Positions 56,273-64,000 of a stretch of DNA of 64,000 nt are shown piece by piece. The stretch is taken from positions 18,044,379 to 18,108,378 of the forward strand of contig OX465107.1 in assembly GCA_949987565.1 (NCBI GenBank), read 5' to 3'. Both the position numbers and the translations under genes were made by a program. Below the pieces are notes generated by a model. That model had not been told where the DNA came from. It saw only the letters and a list, made by a program, of their open reading frames with translations, and did no database searches. The stretch is from Luidia sarsii. Taxonomy: Eukaryota > Echinodermata > Asteroidea > Paxillosida > Luidiidae. The number at the start of each line of letters is the position of its first letter. Position 1 is the stretch's first letter.

Positions 56273-58425
56273 AATTTCCTGATCGGAAATCCTGATCTGT
56301 CGTGCAACAAAAACCAGCCCTTTCAACTTGAAAAAAACACAGGAAATTGACCTTCCCCCAAAAAGACGATAATACTAGTTTGGTGCTCAATAACTTAATA
56401 AATTACAGGTTCACGAACACCGAATTGTAGTTCAATGTGGTTCAATGTATCACAGTACGGTGTTATGTGTATGGACTACACTGCACCTAACGATCAACTT
56501 CATCAAGCAGCTGAAGTTCAGTAAACAACTCCACAACAACTGACCACCATGTGCAATCATCGCAGTTTACATAGCAACCAGCCTTTAAATTATTTTAATT
56601 AAAGCATGCATAGTTTTATTATATTTATACATTTTAAGATTTTATTCCTAAAACAAAAAACAATTAATAAATTAATAAATATTATTTAAGATTATTAAAG
56701 CTCTAAATATCCTATTCTGATATAAATTTTTATAAAATATATTTATAATATTAGAACGTGGCAAGTCATTCTAACCTTTGGCCGTATTGGAACTCACGAG
56801 CTTTTTCACTACGGACGAGATTTCATTACGAGATTTGATAGAGCGATGTCATCATCGAAGACGGGTTTCCCTCCCTTCATTGCAAGGCCAATGTCTCTTC
56901 CTGTAGTTTGATGTGTCGTCGCTGCCCAGAAACCCAAAACTTTTTTTAAGTTTTCGTCTACTTCGGTGAGAAAATGTTGCATTTTTCTAGAGGCATTACA
57001 AACTGTAGTTTACCTTTGATGCTACAGATCACCTTTTGTGACAGTCACAATTTCCTTCGTGGTGTTAATTAGATGGCCAAAGCGGCTCATCCTTACACCA
57101 GTCTTACGTGTATACCGTATACTCCGTAGTGTTGTGTCTATGGGCCCTACACAGACTGGTTTGGTCACTGCCCATTTTTCTTAATATTATGATCATGTAT
57201 GCCACACAAAATGGGAGTCGCTCACGTGATTTATTGGGTGTTGATCGCAATTCCCCAAGTGGACATTGTATTCCTTGAGCTGACACAGTGACAGGGAGGG
57301 GGTTTTATATTTCCAAAGGGCTCATAGTTCGTAAAAAATAAAGAGAGAGAAGTGGTTTCAACTTTTTAAGGGTCACTTCATTTGGGGCCTCTGCTCTGGT
57401 ATTGGTAATCATCAGTTGAATTTGTCAGTGTCATTGCCCCACCTGCAACAGACATTTGGCAATGACTTAACTATATTTAAGTCTAAATTGCCTCAGGAAG
57501 TTGTGTACCCAGTACTCCAGTAGGTTGTTTTCCCACATTGCCACAGTGTCATTGTTACTGTAGTGTTAGTACTGTTAATGTTCTGTTATTGTTAGCAGTT
57601 TAGATAGGCTTTTTGTACTGATCTATGTCTTGGCAATTCAGGGTGAGCTGTCATTATCCCTTGGCTTCTCATATTATTTTTGTCTGGACCCGTATTATAC
57701 AATACAGTTTCAGTAGTCAGTACACATGATACATCCTTGTGACACTCTGGCTCTGGTTACATGTACTTGGCCCTTACTGGGTTGATGATAGGCAAATCTG
57801 GAACGATTTTGGTTTAATACCCTTATTAAAAGGGTGGAAAAACCTCCACAATAGACCAACTATTATCATGTAGAGAAACGACATTGTGTTGCACAACCAC
57901 TTGACCAAAAAATGGACTTGCGGTATTCCCCCAAATCATGATTTTGTGACGCGTATTTGTCAACCGGACGGCAGTCAGCAGTGACAGCAGGCACTGTGTA
58001 CAAAAGTCAGAATATACACTTAACTAGTCCTACATACGCGCCACACATACGCACCACAAAACAGTGAATTTTGGGGAAACTAACTCCAATTTTTTTCAGC
58101 AAGTGGTTGTTCCAGACAATGGTTAATGTCTACATCACCATTTATTAGTCGTATCAGATGTCTGAGTATATCGAGTCCTTAAGAACACATGATTTTAGGC
58201 CATTACTTTGTTCTTTAGCATGCATGAAACAGTAGGCCAAGCTGCCTATCGTCAATCAGAAACCTTTTAAAATGACACCCTATTTTCAATTCCTTGCTGA
58301 AGGCATGTGTGCAATGCATGCATCATTCTGGATTTGCTTCTGGTTTCCTTTTTTTGTTGACTCTTCTTTTCCCCTTCCTTCCAAAATACCTTTGACACCA
58401 TTTAAGGTGTTGAACGCAAGTTGTA
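56273..58425. other. EFHB upstream and intergenic region
   Basis: AT-rich, with (AATTAATAAATT)-type sequence at 56590-56750. It must contain the EFHB promoter. I recognise no TATA box, CpG island, exon or named repeat. Confidence 0.4.
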
Positions 58426-58479
58426 AAGGTGATATGAGAACAGTGCAAGGGATCCCTCTTGCATCGTTCTCATGTGACC

Positions 58480-58710
58480 TTTGCCCTGCAGGATTTGAAA
58501 AGGGCTGCCATTTGCCATTGCCCACAACTGTCAAGGTGAAAGTTCATGCACCTTCAGGGTCATGACCCTGATGACAGTGCAAGAGGGATTCTTTGCCCTG
58601 CAGGATTAGAACTTGGGCTCCCATTTGCCATTGCCTGTCAAGGTGAATGTTCATTTTTTCATGCACCTTCAGGGTCATGACCCTGATGGCACTGACAGCG
58701 CAAGAGGAAG
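58480..58710 (+). repeat. Direct duplication of about 110 bp, two diverged copies
   Basis: TTTGCCCTGCAGGATT starts both copies (58486 and 58593), followed by GGGCT(G/C)CCATTTGCCATTG and CATGCACCTTCAGGGTCATG. Each copy ends with the perfect palindrome AGGGTCATGACCCT. Confidence 0.8.
58556..58684. promoter_or_regulatory. Two AGGGTCATGACCCT palindromes (possible nuclear-receptor inverted repeat)
   Basis: The 14-bp perfect palindrome occurs at 58556-58569 and 58671-58684. It is two GGGTCA half-sites, inverted with no spacer, resembling the palindromic thyroid-hormone-type element AGGTCATGACCT. It lies within an ancient duplication about 2.3 kb upstream of the RAB5 coding exon. Function is speculative. 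Confidence 0.3.
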
Positions 58711-59084
58711 AGGCATTATGGCATCCATAATGGATTTGGGCTGAGTGAAGTTGAACTCCATTCCATGTTGATGTCATGAAACTCATCGTAGACGGTTGAC
58801 CAAGTCACTAGTTTGATTGTGCTTTCAGCTCATTTACTTGTGTACATGAGGAATCAAAACGGCTAAACCACAACCAGTGTTGCGGCCTTCGTGACCGTTG
58901 TTTATAGATTAACTTTTGTTTTGCCACAAGGATATGTGCGTGTTTGACTATGCATGGATCAGTGCCAAGCTGGGCTTGTAGGGATCTGTCTGGTGTTTGT
59001 TAGTCAGGAGAAGCTGGGAAAGAGTTTGTTTTTGCTTGTTTGCATGTACGGGAAATGTAATTCATTGCATACATTCTTCACTCT

Positions 59085-59250
59085 TTGGAGAGCCTGGCAT
59101 TTCGATCCCAGTAGAACCTTTCTCAAAGGCAGAATGACTTCTGCAATTGAGACAGGTCCTGCTAGGATCAAAACGTCAGGCCCTCCAAATTTTGGTTCTC
59201 ACCTTGTTGGTCATTTTAGTCAGTAAGCAGTTTGCAACATTTTTGCATAT
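59085..59250. mobile_element. GATCCTAGCAGGACC fold-back element
   Basis: GGCATTTCGATCCCAGTAGA-ACC, then GACAGGTCCTGCTAGGATCA and AAACGTCAGGCCCTCCAAAT, TTTAGTCAGTAAGCAGTTTG. Confidence 0.75.
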
Positions 59251-59254
59251 TGCT

Positions 59255-59400
59255 GTCCTGACCTTCCTCAATCCTCCATAATCCTCCGGGTTGTGGAGGA
59301 TTTTGGAGGATTGCGGCAAGTATGAAAATTTCCAGTTGGAGGATTGTGGAGGATTACCGGAGGAATGTGAAGGAATGAGGAGGATTCGAAGTAGAAAGCA
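59255..59400. mobile_element. CCTCAATCCTCCATAATCCT fold-back element
   Basis: Blocks of AATCCTCC and inverted GGAGGATT make an imperfect hairpin around CCGGGTTGTGGAGG. A second copy lies at 61152-61228 in inverse layout. Confidence 0.65.
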
Positions 59401-60500
59401 TAAGGGGTAAGGGTTATTCTTGCCTCTTGTTAGCTGGTTTCCCGCATGAGTTTTTCAAGGTTCCCAGAGGCTGTCAGAACCATTGGAAATCAGTCAATAG
59501 TATTCCATGTAGCTATTTCCATGGTTTTCTATTGATTCTACATGTAAGTGTCCCCTAGTCTAGCGCCTACCAGATGCATGCAGTGGCAGCAGTGCTGAAC
59601 AAATTTGTGCACATTTTGGTTGTGTGCCAAACCCACCCTTGTCTCATTTTTGGTTGGCAGCTTGAAAGTCTATAGACTCTGTTGTTTTTGTCCTGGCATG
59701 TTCCATTTCCTCATTCCAACAAGATCCAAATTATATCTTCTGTTATACAGCGGGAACCTCTTACATTTGGCAAGCCGCTTTTAGGGTCTAATGTTTGAGA
59801 ATGTGTATTGCTTTCCACAAATGTTCTGGGTAAATAAACGAGGCACTTAGAAACTGATGACGTTGCTAGTTTGGAATCATTCTGGCTATCTGTGTGCATG
59901 TTATTCACATGGCAGATACTAGTTTTACGAACTTTGTGTTCTTCCAAATCTGTCTGAATACCATTATCATGTTGCAGATTGTTGATGTAGAAATGTAAAT
60001 TGTGTCGTATACTGTCATACAGTAACTCACAAACTAATTTAGACATGGATATAGTCTCACTGATGGTAAAAGTGTCGACCATACTCATCCCTAAACCTTA
60101 ATTTGGTATGTGTTGCTCAGCTGGCTCCACAAGTGGTCCTAATGGAAGGCCTGCTGAGACCAACTTCATGTACACTGGGCCAATTCAAAGAAGTGTTTTC
60201 CATTCGTTATGGACGATACCACTACCGTACCAGCTAATGTAACAGGGCAGAGTTGAGGGGTTGGGCCTGAGTTGGGTTTGTGGGATTTGTTGAATCGGTA
60301 AGAGTGCTTGCCACCCCAAAGTTCTGTCTAAGGTTGGTGCCTATTATGTTTTGGGCTAAAAGACTATTTGCTGTTGATGGAAAATTTGTGATTGCTTTGA
60401 GGTTAGAAGTAACATTTCCTGAAGATCCTGCATGCTCAAGTGGCCGCACTGGGTGGGAAAGATTCTCCACGCCCCAGCGCTTTCATCGGTCATATACGTA
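59401..60500. other. Intergenic region upstream of RAB5, nothing recognised
   Basis: No exon, RNA gene or repeat I can name. Probably carries the RAB5 promoter and a first non-coding exon, which I could not place. Confidence 0.35.
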
Positions 60501-60514
60501 AGCACCGATGATAG

Positions 60515-60660
60515 TTGGTATCCAGCAGTCCTTCTGACGACGGGCAGAGTACACACTACCCGAAACGTTGAGTTACCTGCACTTTTCAGAGCCATACTCC
60601 TTCTTGAAAGAGAAGTGCTGCACGGTTACCGCAATACCGCAAACCTTCCACTAAGTCTCA
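60515..60660 (+). mobile_element. Fold-back family right arm (GGGCAG/CTACCC subtype)
   Basis: TTCTGACGACGGGCAGAGTA, CACACTACCCGAAACGTTGA and GTTACCTGCACTTTTCAGAG, then CATACTCCTTCTTGAAAGAG and ACCGCAAACCTTCCAC. This solo arm shows CTGACGA, hairpin and CGAAACG in order on the plus strand. Confidence 0.75.
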
Positions 60661-60693
60661 TTTGTTTGTGTTTATTGTTTTTGTCTCCTGCAG

Positions 60694-61029
60694 GAGGTGT
60701 GCATGTTCAAGTGATTGGTGTCCGTCTCCTCCGGCTGTCAGACTTGCCAGCAACCAGGATTTGTTATCGTTGGATTCTTGGGGGCCCGCGAGTCAATTCC
60801 CCCATTGACTTGGATGTGCAGTTGAGAAGCATTGCCCAAATAGACTGAACAGTTTCACGGCGTGGAGAGATGGCTGCCAGGGGTGGTGCGCAGAGACCAA
60901 ATGGGACACAAGGGAAGATCTGTCAGTTCAAACTGGTCTTACTGGGGGAGTCGGCAGTGGGCAAGTCCAGTCTAGTGCTACGGTTTGTCAAGGGCCAGTT
61001 CCACGAGTACCAAGAGAGCACCATAGGTG
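60694..61029 (+). CDS. RAB5: RAB5 exon with start codon (gene continues past window)
   Basis: Rab5 is the small GTPase that organises early endosomes. An acceptor (TTTGTCTCCTGCAG|GAGGT) opens an exon with about 176 bases of 5-prime UTR. The ATG is at 60870 and 53 codons follow to donor GGTG|GTAAGT at 61030, phase 1. The frame gives [20 protein letters not shown] then [25 protein letters not shown] is the P-loop, and [10 protein letters not shown] is the Rab5 switch I effector region. The codon split G|CC at this place fits the next Rab5 residues. No later exon occurs before the window ends, so intron 1 exceeds 2.9 kb. Rab5 has one copy in most invertebrates; the vertebrate paralogue label cannot be assigned. 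Confidence 0.96.
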
Positions 61030-61151
61030 GTAAGTACTAAGTAGAGCTGCTGTTGGCTGCCCTTCTTTTCGCAAAATGTTGGCGCAGCGCGTACATGTTT
61101 GCTGCAAACCTGTTCGTGCAGTTTTACATCCTCCTCGTTCTGCTGCTTACT

Positions 61152-61228
61152 TGCCTCAATCCTCCACATTCCTCCAACACAACCCGGAGGATTATGGAGG
61201 ATTGAGGAAGGTCAGGGTTAAAGGATAC
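61152..61228. mobile_element. CCTCAATCCTCCACATTCCT fold-back element (short)
   Basis: TTGCCTCAATCCTCCACATT and inverted GGAGGATTATGGAGGATTGA-GGAAGGTCAGGG frame AACACAACCC. Paired with the copy at 59255. Confidence 0.7.
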
Positions 61229-63000
61229 CCAGCCACCACACTGCACAGCGATGCCAGTCAAAAGGAGGATAGAATGCGGAGAAGCTTTGAAATGCCGTTG
61301 TCCATGTTGAATGCCTGGGTAGGGAGAATTGAAGAACAACCCCTACCACACACACACAAACTGTGTATGGTCATGATCCTGTGTTAGGGTCTGTCAGAAT
61401 TTACCTAAGAGTTCTGCTTAGCCCTAGAAATGGAATAAGCGGAAATTGTCTGGAGAGCAACAACCAGAATGTTTGTGTTGCTTTGATTTAATTTTATTCA
61501 TTTTCATCTCAATATCACTTTGTGAAAACATCATTATTGATTCCCTTATTTGGATCATCCTGGCTTAGAATTCCAGTTATGGGTTATTGGAAATGTCACC
61601 TTTCATTGTCCTAGTAAAACCTGTGCTGACTTTTTCTAGGCCCTACTTTATGTATTGAGGTCAAAGTACAGTGAATACATGTATGTATGCAGGTCCCCGG
61701 GGGTTGAACTAGGGCATTAGAACTAGGACACTAATGTGTGGGCGTCAGTGTCGCTTTTATATTGTATACAAGCGCTCCGTTGGGACTGACCATGTTGGAG
61801 CATTTACGTGCATGAATAATAAAGCAATGTTTAATTAAAGCTTGCTCATCAATGAGTCCACATGCGTGTGAATGTCATCCAGTGTGAAATGAAATGTGAC
61901 ACTTGCGGTAGTTTCCTCAAATTGCGGGTTGAAATGTTTTTGGTTTTGAAACGGGTCAGGGTGACGTACTAGCTCGTGCATGCACTTCAGTAGGACCAAA
62001 ACCGGAAAAAGATAATTGATGTTCCTTTGCTCCAGATTAGGTGGTGCTTGTACATTAACTATCGTCAAAAGCTGGTGTTTAATTTTAATCAGAAATAACA
62101 TAAAGAGAGGATACAACTTTGCCACCATAGGTTGTCATCATGTAGAGCAATACGTGGTAGTGAAATGTGTTTATATAAGGGGAGACGGCAGGTGCAATTT
62201 AATAGGCTACCGCGGTCAATTGGTTCAGAAAGGAAAGGAGGTAACGCCCATGTACGTTTTCTGCCTAAAGGGCAGAACATGTATGTTTTGACTCCACTGC
62301 AAAGTCTATTATACAGTACATGAACTGGGCTTGAAACAGCAGGGTAGAGCTTGTATTTTTTTATCAAGGACATGAAATTCCGAGCAGCCCTCAATGTTTG
62401 ACTCATCCAGATTGATGATAAGGCCTGTCTTATCATATTCACCACTAGAACCTATGATCAGGATCGTTTATCTTTCGTCTCCCCACCACCCTTGACTCAG
62501 GTCATGTCACGTCTGCTACATTGATAAAAAAAAACAATATCCATGTACATGTAGTCATGTACACCATGTGTCATTCTGTAGATCGCATTTGCATGAATTA
62601 TGCAGATTTGCAGTGCTGTGCTACTTGTGTATGAGACTGTAACCAGCAAATTGGCATTTTTGTATACAGTGTCCTAGTCTGCCAGACATGTCAAACAAAA
62701 GATCAATACAATTCACTGCAGACAAGTTTCTGACAAAAGAAATACAAGAATGGTTTTTACACCAACCATGCACATGAAGAGGCTCACATTTGGTCCTACA
62801 TGTAGCCCAATTCCAATCATATTTCAAGAATGATGTCAATATTGTACCCTTATTTTTCAAAGCAAATGAACATGCAGGACTGGATATGATATATGTGACA
62901 GTGGTTCATGTTCATGGACAGATTGGGAAAACTACAGATAAATTCAGTGTGTATTTCGTATCTAGATATTCTGTAGGTGCTTACAGCGTGTTTGCATCGG
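61229..63000. other. RAB5 intron 1, nothing recognised
   Basis: AT-rich intron. None of the frames encodes Rab5 switch II or later motifs (WDTAGQE, NKxD), and no repeat family seen elsewhere in the window is evident. Confidence 0.45.
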
Positions 63001-63014
63001 TGCTAATAAAAAGT

Positions 63015-63150
63015 CGTTGAATTGCCTTGATGCCCCGAATTTGTTTTTGCGATTGCCTCGATGCCCTTCAAAAATTGCAGAAATTGCCGTGATGCCCTTA
63101 ATTTGCCGAAATTTCGAGGCAAAAATTGCCGTGCCCTTTTTAAGCCGGAG
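63015..63150 (+). repeat. Short degenerate AATTGCC(G/T)TGATGCCC repeat
   Basis: ATTGCCTTGATGCCCCGAAT, GATTGCCTCGATGCCCTTCA, AATTGCCGTGATGCCCTTAA and AAATTGCCGTGCCC follow one another at intervals of about 40 bases. Confidence 0.65.
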
Positions 63151-63655
63151 TTCCTGCCCTGGTATACCATGCCCGAATTTACAAGTGATGCTGGTCTGTA
63201 AAATACGTTACATTGCATAGGCTCATTTGAACTGTGCAATGACTGAGATGAGATGTACCTGAAATAATTGGGAGTATTAACGAGGGGTGTTTATCTTTGT
63301 CCATATTTTCATAAATCTTTTCACCATAGAAAATTGCTAGATCGGGGTTAATTAATTTGAATGCACATTGGAGTAATGTTTGATTTTGATTTCATTGTTG
63401 AAATTATCTTGAAATGAATATTCACAGTGGTTTAACATCCTACATTGTAAATGTACTTTGCGTACTGTACTTGTGGTGGCCTGGATAACCTCTGTAGTGG
63501 ATTCACCTCCTAATCTAATATTGCCAGAGCAGTATCATTCATAGTTTCAATTATACGGACACCCTAGTCCCTAGCATTCACAGCCCAGTCCGGTACGAAG
63601 CTCCCGCACACATTGCAGCTAATGAAATGCCCCTCGGACTCTTGAGTCCGGTGCG

Positions 63656-64000
63656 ATGGCGGCATTAATCGCGGCGTCATCTCGACCGTGCAAAGACACG
63701 CACTGCAAATGTGGAATAATGTATGGTGATCTGAGCTGTGAAAGACGAGTCAGATGGGGTGATACGGATCATTATCAAAACAGATGCGTCCCCAAGACTC
63801 CCCCGCGTGAGTGTCGTCCACTGCCCAGCCAAGCCCGACCTGATGACAACATCATCCATGATCCGCCTCCAAATCCAAATCACAGCCAAATGCGTGCCTT
63901 GAGAGCTCGACTTCACTCGCCACTCACCAGGCACTCTACATGTACATGTGGCTGTGGGATATCTGTTCTACATAGACGTCCGTGTGCATGCACTTTTCCC
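63656..64000 (+). CDS. Unassigned cysteine-rich open frame, truncated by window end
   Basis: From an ATG at 63656 the frame is open for 115 codons to the last base. It has Cys clusters (CKDTHCKCG near residue 12, CTCGCGI near residue 97) and no family I recognise. Codon use is not GC-rich like the real exons here, no splice donor is obvious, and it sits in a Rab5 intron, so it may be a chance frame or part of a mobile element. Confidence 0.2.
   Translation, partial: MAALIAASSRPCKDTHCKCGIMYGDLSCERRVRWGDTDHYQNRCVPKTPPRECRPLPSQARPDDNIIHDPPPNPNHSQMRALRARLHSPLTRHSTCTCGCGISVLHRRPCACTFP

Overview
This is an animal nuclear-genome window. Its genes are split by GT-AG introns, and the introns are loaded with fold-back elements (MITE-like), tRNA-derived SINEs, LINE 3-prime ends and minisatellites. 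Coding exons are GC-rich, especially at third positions, while introns are AT-rich. Gene content and repeat style suggest an invertebrate deuterostome (echinoderm, hemichordate or cephalochordate). I cannot name a species. I see no operons or other bacterial features.

Layout. (1) Positions 1 to 46657, plus strand: PIKFYVE, the endosomal phosphatidylinositol-3-phosphate 5-kinase. I could join 32 exons in one frame from the DEP domain to the stop codon (2043 residues). The 5-prime part, with the start codon and FYVE domain, lies upstream of the window. (2) Positions 9122 to 10309, minus strand: an intronless rhodopsin-class GPCR nested in a PIKFYVE intron. (3) 46658 to 49781: convergent intergenic DNA. 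(4) 49782 to 56272, minus strand: EFHB (CFAP21), nine exons, 587 residues, two canonical EF-hands. (5) 56273 to 60693: intergenic DNA between divergent genes. (6) 60694 to 61029, plus strand: the first coding exon of RAB5; the rest lies beyond the window. (7) 63656 to the end: an unassigned open frame.

Functional context. RAB5 marks early endosomes and promotes PI3P formation, and PIKFYVE converts PI3P to PI(3,5)P2, so two enzymes of one endosomal lipid pathway lie about 14 kb apart. EFHB is a ciliary doublet microtubule inner protein and stands head-to-head with RAB5, as I recall for the human pair EFHB/RAB5A.

The most unusual content is structural. The 3-prime edge of one PIKFYVE exon together with its splice donor is amplified into 57 tandem units of exactly 64 bp. 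Two other exons of the same gene show smaller tandem duplications that also span exon end plus donor. A family of fold-back elements shares a CTGANGA / hairpin / CGAAACG core with hairpins that differ between subfamilies by paired changes, reminiscent of hammerhead ribozymes. One such element contains an apparently identical 297-bp copy of the intron segment next to another exon's splice acceptor, and that copy preserves the empty target site of a LINE insertion. Pieces of these elements have repeatedly seeded minisatellites.
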